NCBI RefSeq assembly: GCF_012641435.1
Contig: NZ_JABAIJ010000005.1
Coordinates: forward strand, 124,001-188,000
Origin: Rhizobium sp. P38BS-XIX
GTDB lineage: Bacteria > Pseudomonadota > Alphaproteobacteria > Rhizobiales > Rhizobiaceae
Direction of reading: 5' to 3'
Length of the DNA stretch: 64,000 bases
This document shows positions 42,141 to 51,636 of this stretch, one piece after another. The position numbers and the translations under genes were made by a program. The notes beneath the pieces were generated by a model, which saw only the letters and a list, made by a program, of their open reading frames with translations, was not told the origin of the DNA and made no database searches. Position 1 is the stretch's first letter, and every line of letters starts with the position of its first letter.

Positions 42141-43979
42141 ATGGTGCAGACGCTGGCGATGTCGCTTGAAGCAGCTCCGGCAGCAGGAAGGCAAGCCTCG
42201 TCGCGCTGGTCTCATCCCGTCATTGTGCCGTTGATCTATAGCATCCTGCTGATTATCGGCCAGCTGATCATCCATCGCCATGTCACCGACTATGTCGGCC
42301 CCGACAATGACGATGCCATGCGCCTCGTCGAGGTGCGCGATTTTCTCGCCGGTCAGGGCTGGTTCGACATGATGCAATATCGTCTCGGCCTTGATGGCGG
42401 GACGCTGATGCATTGGTCGCGCTTCATCGATCTGCCGATCGCAGGCCTTATTCTCTTCTTCCGGATGTTCTTCTCGGCTGAAGGGGCTGAAGCGGCGGCG
42501 CTGACGGTATGGCCGCTGATGCTCATCATGCCGTTGATGTTCTTCATGAGCACGGCCGGGCGGCGAATGGGCGGCGTCGAAGGGATGCACTTCTCGCTGA
42601 TCCTGACGGCATTGTTCGTGTTGATCTCGGCCCGCTTCGTGCCAGGTTCCATCGATCACGACAACGTCCAGCTCGGTCTTGTCGCGCTCACCGTCGCCAT
42701 GCTCGTCGATGAAAGCCATAGACCGCGCAGCTTCGTCATTGCCGCCATCGCTCTTGCCGTTCAGCTCGGTATCGGGGCGGAGACGACGCCGTTCGTGGCG
42801 GTGGTCTGCATGGCGGTTGCCTGCCTCTGGGCCTGGGATGGCGAAGTCTTCGCTCCTGCTGCCAGGGCCTTTTCCCTGACGTTGACGATCGCTGTCAGTG
42901 CCGCGTTCTTTTCGCTCGTGCCGCCACGCTTCTACGCGATGGTCACTTGCGACAATCTTTCGCTCGGCTTTTACAGCATCATCAGCGCCGGTTGCGTTAG
43001 CCTGCTGCTCTCGACGCTCTTCGCCAGCCGCTTGTCGAGATCATGGCGCATTGCAGTGCTCGCCGGCAACGGCATTGCCGTCGCCGCAACGATCCTGGCG
43101 ATCGCACCGCAATGCCTGCGCAATCCGCTTGCCGATCTCGATCCCATGCTTGTGGAATTCTGGCTGAGCAGGGTGACCGAAGCCCAGCCGATCCTCTCCG
43201 TTTTCCGCTCGCAGCCCGATGCCTTTGGCGCTTATTACGTGACGGGCGTCCTTGCGATGCTGGTCTGCCTGTTCCGCATATTGCGAGGCGATCGTGTTCG
43301 CTTGCATGCCGTGCTCTGGGCGCTGATCGCGATCAATTGGGCGATCGCGTTGATACAGGTTCGTGGCTCGGAATTTTCCAACCTGCTGGCCATCGCGCCG
43401 CTGGCGTTGCTGCTTGCTGAACTCAGGCGGATTTCGGCGGCAGACAGCGAAAACGTCGCTGCCGCCTTCTTCTATATCGTGATGACCCTGATTTCGGTGC
43501 CGGCCGTATGGGCAGTCGGCGGCGCGATAGGCAACAAGGGTATCGCGAACAGCTTCAACAGTACTGCGACCAACACTGCCGAGGAAGAGGTCAATTGTGC
43601 CTCGAAAGAAGCGCTGGCGCCAATTGCCGGTCTCGAACCCGGCGTCATCTCCGCGCCATCCAATATGGGGGCGCCGCTTCTCCGCTTCACGCCGCATCGC
43701 ACGCTCTCCGGCCCCTACCACCGCGATCCGGATGGAATGTTGACGGAGCTCAACATCGGTCTTGCCAAGCCGCAGCAGGCCGAAGCGCTTCTTCGGGAAG
43801 CCCATGTCACGATGATCGCCTTCTGCAAAGGCGACCCTCAGACGCAGCTGGTGTTGGAGAAGAGCCCGCAGGGGCTTTATGCTCAACTCAGTGCCGGCCG
43901 GGTGCCGATTTACCTCGAGCCGATCCCGGTCCCGGCCCAGTCGGAAGTCGAGTTCTTCCGTTTCAAGCCGCAGGATTGA
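42141..43979 (+). CDS. Multi-pass membrane protein, GT-C-like
   Basis: The 612-residue protein has about twelve membrane helices and a soluble C-terminal part from about residue 480. Near the first loop it has GPDNDDAMRLVEVRDFLAGQ (53-72) and then LMHWSRFIDLP. An Asp-rich motif after the first helix is the hallmark of GT-C transferases that use polyprenyl-linked sugars (STT3, PMT, ArnT). It is divergent from the GtrB/GtrA pair and would suit the third, acceptor-specific step. The acceptor is unknown. Confidence 0.72.
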   Translation: MVQTLAMSLEAAPAAGRQASSRWSHPVIVPLIYSILLIIGQLIIHRHVTDYVGPDNDDAMRLVEVRDFLAGQGWFDMMQYRLGLDGGTLMHWSRFIDLPIAGLILFFRMFFSAEGAEAAALTVWPLMLIMPLMFFMSTAGRRMGGVEGMHFSLILTALFVLISARFVPGSIDHDNVQLGLVALTVAMLVDESHRPRSFVIAAIALAVQLGIGAETTPFVAVVCMAVACLWAWDGEVFAPAARAFSLTLTIAVSAAFFSLVPPRFYAMVTCDNLSLGFYSIISAGCVSLLLSTLFASRLSRSWRIAVLAGNGIAVAATILAIAPQCLRNPLADLDPMLVEFWLSRVTEAQPILSVFRSQPDAFGAYYVTGVLAMLVCLFRILRGDRVRLHAVLWALIAINWAIALIQVRGSEFSNLLAIAPLALLLAELRRISAADSENVAAAFFYIVMTLISVPAVWAVGGAIGNKGIANSFNSTATNTAEEEVNCASKEALAPIAGLEPGVISAPSNMGAPLLRFTPHRTLSGPYHRDPDGMLTELNIGLAKPQQAEALLREAHVTMIAFCKGDPQTQLVLEKSPQGLYAQLSAGRVPIYLEPIPVPAQSEVEFFRFKPQD

Positions 43980-44084
43980 AACCAAAGCACGGCGCGCGAA
44001 AGTGTTGGCGGCTTTGCGATCATCACATAAGTAAAATCAAAGACTTGAAGTGTAGGTGGTGGATCTGGAAGATCGCGGCGCGTG

Positions 44085-44312
44085 TTAGGCGCGGCGATGC
44101 TCCACCATGTCAGCGGTGATGAGATAGCCGATGAAGCCGAGATTATATCCGCCGAGCGCGATGAAGAGGGTGGTCAGCGGCGGCGGAACGACGGACATGG
44201 CAACCGCCACCATGAAGGCGACGCTCACCAGTGCTACGCCCAGTAGCGCGCCGAGGGTCGTGCGCTGCAGGCCGGCGGCAATTCCGATGATCGTGGCGGT
44301 CGCGAATATCAT
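44085..44312 (-). CDS. Small hypothetical membrane protein (75 aa)
   Basis: This protein has two or three membrane helices (ATIIGIAAGLQ, LLGVALVSVAFMVAVAMSVV, TTLFIALGGYNLGFIGYLI) and a short MVEHRRA tail. The ATG follows GAGGAAATGGAG. No family was recognised. It faces the GT-C-like gene and is divergent from xseA. Confidence 0.6.
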   Translation of the reverse strand: MIFATATIIGIAAGLQRTTLGALLGVALVSVAFMVAVAMSVVPPPLTTLFIALGGYNLGFIGYLITADMVEHRRA

Positions 44313-44549
44313 CGCTCCATTTCCTCTTTACCAAAAACCAGTTTGCACAGATTTACGCGTGGATGGCTAAGAAAGGCTTTGTCAGTAGGGTTAACGCTTG
44401 ATGAAGCAATAAGCTCCACGCTCGTTACGGGACATGCAAATGCGGCGGCAGCCTCTGAACTATGCGCAGAATCCCTTCGCCGATCGATTCAGACTTAAGG
44501 GGTATTCACAAGGCTCCGCATTTTCCGCGACATCGGCTAGAAAGAGGAC

Positions 44550-46166
44550 ATGAGCAGCTTTTTTGAGAATGATTCGCCTTCGAACCTGACGGAATACTCC
44601 GTCTCGGAACTGTCCGGATCGATCAAACGCACGGTCGAGAACGCGTTCGATCAGGTGCGCGTGCGCGGGGAAATCTCTGGCTATCGCGGCCCGCATTCGT
44701 CAGGTCATGCCTATTTCTCGCTGAAGGACGACCGCTCCCGCATCGACGCGGTCATCTGGAAAGGCACCTTCTCAAAGCTGAAATTCCGCCCCGAGGAGGG
44801 GATGGAGGTCATTGCGACCGGCAAGGTCACGACCTTCCCCGGCTCGTCGAAGTATCAGATCGTCATCGAGAGCCTTGAGCCCGCCGGCGCCGGCGCCCTG
44901 ATGGCGTTGCTGGAGGAACGCAAGCGCAAGCTCGGTGCCGAAGGTCTTTTCGATCCTGAGCGCAAGCGCCGGCTCCCTTTCATGCCGAAGGTGATCGGCG
45001 TGGTGACGTCGCCGACAGGCGCCGTCATCCGCGATATCCTGCACCGCATTTCCGATCGCTTTCCCGTGCATGTGCTGGTCTGGCCGGTGAAGGTGCAGGG
45101 CGATGGCTCGGGCGACGAAGTGGCGAACGCCATTCGCGGCTTCAACGAGTTTGCGCCCGGCGGCCCGATCCCGCGTCCCGATGTGTTGATCGTCGCGCGC
45201 GGTGGTGGCAGCCTGGAGGATCTTTGGAGCTTCAATGATGAGGCTGTGGTGCGTGCTGCCGCCGGCAGCGAGATCCCGCTGATATCGGCCGTTGGCCACG
45301 AGACCGATTGGACGTTGATCGATTATGCGGCCGACGTGCGCGCTCCGACGCCGACGGGTGCGGCCGAAATGGCCGTGCCGGTCAAAGCCGAGCTGGAAGC
45401 ACAGCTCGCAAGCCTTGCTGCCCGCTTGCAGGGCGGAGTCGGCAGGCAGATGGATCAACGGCGGCAGGCGGTTCGCGCGCTGCTGCGGGCCCTGCCGTCA
45501 CTCGACCAGATCCTCGCTTTGCCGCGTCGTCGCTTCGATGAGGCGGCCGCCGGCCTCGGCCGTGGATTGGAACTGAACACGCTGAACAAGCGCCGTTCCT
45601 TCGAGCGCACGGCCTCGCAGCTGCGACCGGATATCTTGTCGAACCGGATCGCCGAGCGCCGCCAGCAGCTGAGCGAGCGGATGACCCGCGCGGAGCGGAC
45701 GATCGAGCGTATGCTCGACCGGTCCCGTGCCCGCATCGAACGCGCCGATGCCGTCTTCGCCACGCTGCCCTCGCGCCTCGAAGCGCAGACGGGGAGGGCT
45801 CGTGATCGCCTCGGCAATCTCGTGCGTCATGCCGATACGGCCATCCGCCATCAGCTGACCCGCGCTCGCAGCGAGTTGGTGGCGCAGGAACGCATTCTGC
45901 AGTCGCTCTCCTACAAGAATGTCCTGAAGCGCGGCTATGCCGTTGTGCGGGACGAGGATGATCGCCCGGTCTCGCTGGCGGCCGCACTTTCGACGGGTGC
46001 CGCCATCTCGATCGAGTTCGCGGACGGCCGCATCGGTGCGGTCACCGGCGGTGATGCTGCGCCACCATCGTCCTCATCCACGCCGTCGGACGCTACGCCC
46101 GCGAAGAAACGCACCACCAAACCGGCCGAACCCGCCACGCCGCCGAAGCAGGGAAGCCTCTTCTAA
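44550..46166 (+). CDS. xseA: Exodeoxyribonuclease VII large subunit
   Basis: The 538-residue subunit has the N-terminal OB-fold (EYSVSELSGSIKRTVE, VRGEISGYRGP, HAYFSLKDD) and the catalytic domain with PFMPKVIGVVTSPTGAVI, IVARGGGSLEDLWSFNDE and SAVGHETDWTLIDYAADVRAPTPTGAAE. A coiled-coil region and a Pro/Ala-rich tail ending in GSLF follow. With XseB it degrades single-stranded DNA. The small subunit gene is not in this window. A flavodoxin-like gene starts within its stop codon. Confidence 0.96.
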   Translation: MSSFFENDSPSNLTEYSVSELSGSIKRTVENAFDQVRVRGEISGYRGPHSSGHAYFSLKDDRSRIDAVIWKGTFSKLKFRPEEGMEVIATGKVTTFPGSSKYQIVIESLEPAGAGALMALLEERKRKLGAEGLFDPERKRRLPFMPKVIGVVTSPTGAVIRDILHRISDRFPVHVLVWPVKVQGDGSGDEVANAIRGFNEFAPGGPIPRPDVLIVARGGGSLEDLWSFNDEAVVRAAAGSEIPLISAVGHETDWTLIDYAADVRAPTPTGAAEMAVPVKAELEAQLASLAARLQGGVGRQMDQRRQAVRALLRALPSLDQILALPRRRFDEAAAGLGRGLELNTLNKRRSFERTASQLRPDILSNRIAERRQQLSERMTRAERTIERMLDRSRARIERADAVFATLPSRLEAQTGRARDRLGNLVRHADTAIRHQLTRARSELVAQERILQSLSYKNVLKRGYAVVRDEDDRPVSLAAALSTGAAISIEFADGRIGAVTGGDAAPPSSSSTPSDATPAKKRTTKPAEPATPPKQGSLF

Positions 46167-46756
46167 TGCGCATCCTGCTGGTGCTGGCCCATCCGCTGGA
46201 GGATAGCTTCGCCGCCGCCGTGGCGAGGCTCGCACAGGAGACGCTCGCCGGCGGCGGCCATGAGGTCGATCTGCTCGATCTGTATCGCGAAGGCTTCGAC
46301 CCGCGTCTTTCGGAGGTGGAACGGCGCGGCTATTTCGACCAGCCCTATGATACGTCGGGTGTCGACGACATCGTCGCGCGGCTGCGGGCTGCCGACGGCC
46401 TGATCCTGGTCTTTCCGCAATGGTGGTTCAATTTTCCGGCGATCCTGAAGGGCTTCTTCGATCGCGTCTTTGCGCCCGGCGTCGCCTTCACCCACGACCC
46501 CGCCGGCGGACGCATCGTGCCGAAACTCACCAATATCCGTCTGTTCTGGGCGTTGACAACAACCGGCTCGCCCTGGTGGGTCGTGCATCTTTATATGGGC
46601 AATCCGGTGCGGCGCCTGCTGAAGCGCGGCATCGCCGCCTTCTGTGCCAAGCGGCTGAATTTCCGCATGCTGGCATTGCACGATATGGATCGCGTCACCG
46701 ATGCCGGACGCAAGGCGCATCTCGAACGCGTCAAGCGAGCGTTGGCGGCGATCTGA
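46166..46756 (+). CDS. Flavodoxin-fold NAD(P)H quinone reductase (NQO1-like)
   Basis: The 196-residue protein begins MRILLVLAHPLEDSFAAAVA and has LIFQWPLYWFSMP-type sequence as ILVFPQWWFNFPAILKGFFDRVF, the FMN-binding signature of the NQO1/MdaB/KefF family. It likely reduces quinones with NAD(P)H. Its ATG overlaps the xseA TAA (TAATG), so it is translationally coupled to xseA. A convergent M29 aminopeptidase follows. Confidence 0.9.
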   Translation: MRILLVLAHPLEDSFAAAVARLAQETLAGGGHEVDLLDLYREGFDPRLSEVERRGYFDQPYDTSGVDDIVARLRAADGLILVFPQWWFNFPAILKGFFDRVFAPGVAFTHDPAGGRIVPKLTNIRLFWALTTTGSPWWVVHLYMGNPVRRLLKRGIAAFCAKRLNFRMLALHDMDRVTDAGRKAHLERVKRALAAI

Positions 46757-46832
46757 TCCCGTCGTTTTTGCCAACAAAGGATGCCGCGGCAAGGTTGCCA
46801 CGGCACGATTGCGCTCAAATGTCAGGGCCTTG

Positions 46833-48086
46833 TTAGGCCCACTCGCCCTTGCGCATGACGGGTACGCGCGCGCCATCCGCATTGATGCCGTCGATATCGA
46901 CCTTGTCGGAGCCGATCATCCAGTCGATGTGGATCAGGCTGGAATTGCCGCCCTGCGCCTTGATCTGATCCTGGCTGAGCTTGGCGCCGTCGATGAAGCA
47001 CTTGGAATAGCACTGGCCGAGCGCGATGTGGCACGAGGCGTTTTCGTCGAAGAGCGTGTTGTAGAACAGGATGCCGCTCGCGGAAATCGGCGAGGAATGC
47101 GGCACCAGCGCCACTTCGCCGAGCCGGCGCGCGCCTTCGTCGGTGTCGAGCACCTTGTTCAGTACTTCCTCGCCACGCGTCGCCTTGGCCTCGACAATCC
47201 GGCCGCCTTCGAAGCGCACCTGGATATTGTCGATCAGCGTTCCCTGATGCGACAGAGGCTTGGTGGAGGAGACATGACCTTCGACGCGCAGCGCATGCGG
47301 CGTGGTGAAGACCTCTTCCGTCGGAATGTTCGGGTTGCAGGTGATGCCGTTCTTGGCTGTGGACGCGCCGCCATGCCATTCATGGCCGTCTGCGAGACCG
47401 ACCGTGAGATCGGTGCCCGGGCCCTGGAAATGCAAGGCGGCGAAGCGCTTGCCGTTCATCCAGGCTGAACGCTTATGCAGATTGGCATTGTGCTCGGCCC
47501 AGGCCGCGATCGGATCTTCGACATCGACGCGCGAAGCGGAAAAGATCGCCTTGGCAAGCTTGGCAACCGCGATCGGCTCCGGGTCGTTCGGGAAGACCAG
47601 CTTCGCCCAGGACGGGTTCGGATAGGAAACGATGTTCCAGTTGGTGTCGAAATTCGAGATCTTTTCGAGCGCCGGCTTGTAGGCGGCCGAATTGGCGCGG
47701 TTGGCGCGAGCAACCTTGTTCGGGTCCTGGTTCGACAGGAGCATTGGGTTGTCGCCGGCAATGGCGAGGCGTGCCGTGTTGCTGGAGAAGGCTTTGGCCA
47801 TGCCTTCATAGAGCCATGTCGCGGCGCGGTCGAAGCTCGCATCGTGACCGTGTTCGTAGCGGGCGAGTGTCGTTTCCTCATCCGAATAGAAGGTCGAGAC
47901 GAGACCCGCGCCGGCCTTATAGGCCTCGCGCGTGATCAGCCGCACCAGCGGCATCGCCGCAACCGGCGCCGTCATCAGCAGATCCTGGCCGGCTTGCAGC
48001 TGCAACCCGACCTTTACGGCCACTTCCGCAAGCTTTTCCAGCTTGGCGTGATCGACGGGATGATGGTTGGGGGAGGCTGATGTCAT
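46833..48086 (-). CDS. M29 family aminopeptidase (AmpS/AmpT-like)
   Basis: The 417-residue protein has the M29 metal-site motifs: NIPTEEVFTTP (Glu ligands about 251-252), a second glutamate in GEVALV, DENASCHIALG, and SSLIHIDWMIGS with H and D ligands. M29 enzymes are two-metal aminopeptidases of broad specificity. It lies at the end of a leftward series of small enzyme genes, with about 95 bases to the YbaK gene. Confidence 0.93.
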   Translation of the reverse strand: MTSASPNHHPVDHAKLEKLAEVAVKVGLQLQAGQDLLMTAPVAAMPLVRLITREAYKAGAGLVSTFYSDEETTLARYEHGHDASFDRAATWLYEGMAKAFSSNTARLAIAGDNPMLLSNQDPNKVARANRANSAAYKPALEKISNFDTNWNIVSYPNPSWAKLVFPNDPEPIAVAKLAKAIFSASRVDVEDPIAAWAEHNANLHKRSAWMNGKRFAALHFQGPGTDLTVGLADGHEWHGGASTAKNGITCNPNIPTEEVFTTPHALRVEGHVSSTKPLSHQGTLIDNIQVRFEGGRIVEAKATRGEEVLNKVLDTDEGARRLGEVALVPHSSPISASGILFYNTLFDENASCHIALGQCYSKCFIDGAKLSQDQIKAQGGNSSLIHIDWMIGSDKVDIDGINADGARVPVMRKGEWA

Positions 48087-48181
48087 GACAAAACCTGCTT
48101 GGCTGATATCGAAAGAACGGTCTCAAGACTTAGACCGCTTTGCGGCGAAATTGAAGGCGCTTTGTCCGATCCTGAAGATCG

Positions 48182-48655
48182 TCAGGCAATCAGCGGTGCC
48201 GCTTTGGCCTTGAGCGCGGTCAAGACATCGTGTGGATTGAGGCGCACCTGCAGCCCGCGCTGGCCGCCATTGATATAGACGTATGCCTCGGTCATCGCCT
48301 GCGCCTCGATCGCCGTCGGCACGATCTTTTTCTGGCCGAAGGGACTGATGCCGCCGACATGATAGCCCGTCAGACGCTCGGCATCGACCGGCTTCATCAT
48401 GGCGGCGGACTTGCCGCCGAAGGCTGCGGCGAGCTTCTTCATGCTGACTTCGTGGTCGGAGGGCACGACGACACAGACGGGCTTGCCGTCCACCTCCGCC
48501 ATCAGCGTTTTCAGCACGCGATGCGGCTCCTCGCCAAGGGCCTCCGCCGCCTGCAACCCGACACGCTCCGCATTCGGATCGTACTCATAGGCATGCACGG
48601 TGAAGGCGACCTTCGCCTGGGTCAGCACTTGTGTCGCGCGGGTGGTTTTGGACAT
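48182..48655 (-). CDS. ybaK: Cys-tRNA(Pro) deacylase (YbaK)
   Basis: The 157-residue protein has YbaK features: the start MSKTTRATQVLTQAKVAFTVH, then VLKTLMAEVDGK and KKLAAAFGGKSAAMMK, and the conserved GYHVGGISPFG. It removes Cys wrongly attached to tRNA-Pro. The start at 48655 fits the family length. It starts 10 bases after the ArsC-like gene and is likely in the same operon. Confidence 0.93.
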   Translation of the reverse strand: MSKTTRATQVLTQAKVAFTVHAYEYDPNAERVGLQAAEALGEEPHRVLKTLMAEVDGKPVCVVVPSDHEVSMKKLAAAFGGKSAAMMKPVDAERLTGYHVGGISPFGQKKIVPTAIEAQAMTEAYVYINGGQRGLQVRLNPHDVLTALKAKAAPLIA

Positions 48656-48665
48656 GGACTTATCT

Positions 48666-49022
48666 CTAGGCGGCCTTGCCGAATGCAGCCGCATAAATAT
48701 CGGGCTTGAAGCCGATGAGCAATTTGCCGTCTGCCTCAAGCACAGGGCGCTTGATCATCGAAGGCTGCGCCATCATCAGCGCGATGGCCTTGTCCTTCGA
48801 AAGATCGGTGCGATCCGCTTCCGGCAGTGCCTTGAAGGTGGTGCCGGCGCGGTTGAGCACCACTTCCCAGCCGGCTTCCTTCGTCCAACGCTCCAGGTGA
48901 TCCTTGTCGATGCCAGCCGCCTTGTAGTCGTGGAAATCATAGGCGATGCCATGGCCCTCGAGCCAGGTCCGCGCCTTCTTCATCGTGTCGCAGTTCTTGA
49001 TGCCGTAAATGGTGATCGTCAT
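48666..49022 (-). CDS. ArsC-family (YffB/Spx-like) protein
   Basis: The 118-residue protein begins MTITIYGIKNCDTMKKARTW, placing one Cys (C11) after the first strand, as in YffB and Spx, not the Cys-x5-Arg of low-molecular-weight phosphatases. The end has KRPVLEADGKLLIGFKP, a family signature. YffB-type proteins are probably glutathione-dependent thiol reductases. It lies 26 bases after the AstE-like gene and 10 before ybaK. Confidence 0.9.
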   Translation of the reverse strand: MTITIYGIKNCDTMKKARTWLEGHGIAYDFHDYKAAGIDKDHLERWTKEAGWEVVLNRAGTTFKALPEADRTDLSKDKAIALMMAQPSMIKRPVLEADGKLLIGFKPDIYAAAFGKAA

Positions 49023-49048
49023 GTCAAATCCGTTTTCTTATCTCTCAA

Positions 49049-50110
49049 TCAATCTTCCAGCGTTCCCGGCTTGCGAGCAACGGAGCTTGGCTTGTCGGAG
49101 CCGATCTTCATAAGATCGCCGCGCCGGCGCACCAGCCGGTCCGAAACACGGGTCACGATGAGGCCGGCTTGCGGCGCGCGAACCTCGATGGTCCCATCCG
49201 GCATGCCGGGTGCGGTGATGATCGTCGCCAGCAGATCGCCTTCTTCGATCCGCTCGCCGATATTGCGATGGAAGAGCACGGTGCCTGCCTGTGGTGCGCG
49301 GATCATCTCGACATTGTCGAGCGGCACGGCCGGTCCCTCGAATGCGCCAAGCAGGACGGTCTCGTCGTGGACCGCGCCGCGGGCGGCGAGGAAGCGCCAG
49401 AGGCCGGCTGCGTCCTCTCTCGCCATCTCGGGATAGACGTCGCGGGTTCCGCGCAGTTCCACGGTGACCGAAAGCTTGCCGGGCAGATGCGCCCTCTTCT
49501 CGCCCGGCACCTCGTATTTCCAAGCAAAGCTTACCGCCTCCTCGAAGGCTGAGCTTTCGCCGTCCGACAACAAGACGGCATCCATCTTCAACGCCGCTGC
49601 AAGGTCGGCGGCTTCGGGCCAGAAGGCATCGTCGATATAGGCATATTGCAGGGATTCATCATCGCAATGGAGGTCGATCACCAGATCGGCGCCGAGCGCC
49701 ATATGGATCAGCTGGCGCTTCAACCGGTCAACGGCGGGATAACGATCCAGACCCTCGATCAGCAGATCACGGTCGCGCAGCGAGATCAGCGGGAAATCGC
49801 GGTTGAAATTGGTGCGTGTTCCAAGGTCGAAGCGCCCCTGCATCTCGCCAAAATGCGATTGCGCCGCACCGATCGGATTGGCATGCGGCACAACGACGAT
49901 GTCGCTCAGGATGGCGCCGTCCGCTTCCGCCTGGCGCAGTCGCTCGCAAAGGAAATGCACGAGTGCCGTTCCCGGCAGCTCGCCGGCATGCAATGCGGCC
50001 TGGATGTAGATCTTCGGCGCATCCGGCTTGCTACCGGCAAAATGCAGAACCGGCAGCCGCCACGCGATCCCTGGAGTATCGCCCTCGATGACGATTTCGG
50101 TGATGTGCAT
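49049..50110 (-). CDS. Succinylglutamate desuccinylase/aspartoacylase family protein
   Basis: The 353-residue protein has the zinc site of the AstE/AspA branch of M14: H41 and E44 in ALHAGELPG and H148 in VIDLHCDD, with an NFNRDFP motif (100-106) for substrate carboxylate. The C-terminal 80 residues (PQAGTVLFHRNIGERIEEGD...) form a barrel-sandwich domain like lipoyl carriers. The likely reaction is removal of an acyl group or hydrolysis of a C-terminal residue. The substrate is unknown. It precedes ArsC-like and ybaK genes. Confidence 0.9.
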   Translation of the reverse strand: MHITEIVIEGDTPGIAWRLPVLHFAGSKPDAPKIYIQAALHAGELPGTALVHFLCERLRQAEADGAILSDIVVVPHANPIGAAQSHFGEMQGRFDLGTRTNFNRDFPLISLRDRDLLIEGLDRYPAVDRLKRQLIHMALGADLVIDLHCDDESLQYAYIDDAFWPEAADLAAALKMDAVLLSDGESSAFEEAVSFAWKYEVPGEKRAHLPGKLSVTVELRGTRDVYPEMAREDAAGLWRFLAARGAVHDETVLLGAFEGPAVPLDNVEMIRAPQAGTVLFHRNIGERIEEGDLLATIITAPGMPDGTIEVRAPQAGLIVTRVSDRLVRRRGDLMKIGSDKPSSVARKPGTLED

Positions 50111-50202
50111 GCAAGGGCCTCCTCATGATTTTGATCGGAGACCCTTATCAAGCCATTGCCGTCTCCTGCAACCATTCTGGCTGTTGAGCGCGCCGATGCC
50201 CG

Positions 50203-51384
50203 TCAGGCGTTGGGGTGCCGCCGCAGGACGAGGCTCAGCACGAGGCTGAGCAATACGGCGCCGACACCAAAGGAAAAGGGTGCGGCATAGCCGAGATGAT
50301 CGGCGAAAAGGCCGGCGATCGGACCGGTCGTGCCGAGGGAAACGTCGAGAAAGATCGAATAAAGGCCTAGTGCGACGCCGCGATTCTGCGGCGGAATTCT
50401 CTCCATCGCCTCGTTGCCAAGCGCCGGGAATACCGGTGCGAAGCCGGCGCCGGCAAGGGCCGCGCCGATGATGGCGACGGTCGGGGACCAGGCAAATGCC
50501 AGCGCGAGCAGGCCGATCATTTCCACGACCAGCGAAATACGTGTCAGCGGCAGACCGCCGAACCGGGCGACAGCCTGCGCAAGGCCGAGGCGCACGCCCA
50601 TGAAGGCAAGACCGAAGGCGCTGAGCGCAAAGGATGCGCCTTCCCAGCCGCGGCTCTGGAAAAACAAGGCGACGAAGGCCATGACGACGCCGAACCCACT
50701 GGACGAAAGCGCAAGTGCGACGCCGAACGGTGCGATGCGGCTGAGCACCTGGCCGGTGCCAATGCCTTTTTTCCGCACGCCGGGGACGGGCGGCCGCGAT
50801 TGCGCAAGCATCAGCCCGGCAACGGCAAGAACGATCGTCACCGCGCCGATGGCGAAGAAGCCGTATTGCCCCTGCAGCCACGCGCCAAAAGGTGCCGCCA
50901 GCGCGATGCCGCCATAGGTGGCGATGCCGTTCCAGGAAATGATGCGAACGGTTTCGCGCGATCCCATCAGGCCGATGGCCCAGGTGATTGCCGCCGTGCT
51001 GACCCAGCTTTCGCCGATTCCTAGCGCAAGACGTCCAGCAAGCAGCAGGGACAGGCTTGCGGTGGGAACATGGGCGGTGAAGGTCGAGGCCAGCGTCAGA
51101 ATGCCGGAGAGAGCATAGGCAAGGAAGCCGAGCAGAACGGAGCGGCGAGGCCCATACTGATCGCAGAGACGACCCACCTGCGCGCGGCTGATGATGGTCG
51201 CGACATATTGCGTACTGACGGCGATGCCGGCCCAGATGACGCCGAAGCCGAGGCCACTGTCGACATAAGTCGGCAGAACCGCGAGCGGCAGGCCGATGGC
51301 GATGTAGCCGAAGAATGTCAGCGCAACGATGGAAATGAGGGCGAGCGTCGAATTCGACTGGACGGTCTGGGAGGCAGTGTTCAC
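50203..51384 (-). CDS. MFS transporter
   Basis: The 393-residue protein has twelve membrane helices. The A-motif is GRLCDQYGPRRSVL after helix 2, typical of the YfcJ/YhhS type of efflux carriers. The start is a GTG (MNTASQTVQ) inferred from hydrophobicity; the frame extends upstream with arginine-rich sequence that is not expected. No substrate can be named. It precedes the AstE-like gene by about 90 bases in the same direction. Confidence 0.88.
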   Translation of the reverse strand: MNTASQTVQSNSTLALISIVALTFFGYIAIGLPLAVLPTYVDSGLGFGVIWAGIAVSTQYVATIISRAQVGRLCDQYGPRRSVLLGFLAYALSGILTLASTFTAHVPTASLSLLLAGRLALGIGESWVSTAAITWAIGLMGSRETVRIISWNGIATYGGIALAAPFGAWLQGQYGFFAIGAVTIVLAVAGLMLAQSRPPVPGVRKKGIGTGQVLSRIAPFGVALALSSSGFGVVMAFVALFFQSRGWEGASFALSAFGLAFMGVRLGLAQAVARFGGLPLTRISLVVEMIGLLALAFAWSPTVAIIGAALAGAGFAPVFPALGNEAMERIPPQNRGVALGLYSIFLDVSLGTTGPIAGLFADHLGYAAPFSFGVGAVLLSLVLSLVLRRHPNA

Positions 51385-51636
51385 GGAATATCGCCTGCGG
51401 ACACCGGAGGAGCGGTATCCATATGGTTTGCCACGAAAGATCGGGGTTCGTATCGGATAGACATGGCGGCGATAGCCGAATGGCCGCGCGTCGCCACGCA
51501 CCACCGGTATCAGGCAAACGCGGGCGAGGTCAACGAATTGCTGCTGTGCAGCAAAAGTCATTGACGGCATGGGGCGAATATGCGTTGCGGCCGAAGGCAG
51601 GCATGGGAGCGGGGAGATGACCCGCTCCTATGAGGA

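Noticed and set aside
40507..43979. Prophage or seroconversion phage region around the gtr-like genes
   Set aside because: No phage structural, lysis, integrase or repressor genes are near and the surrounding genes are metabolic.
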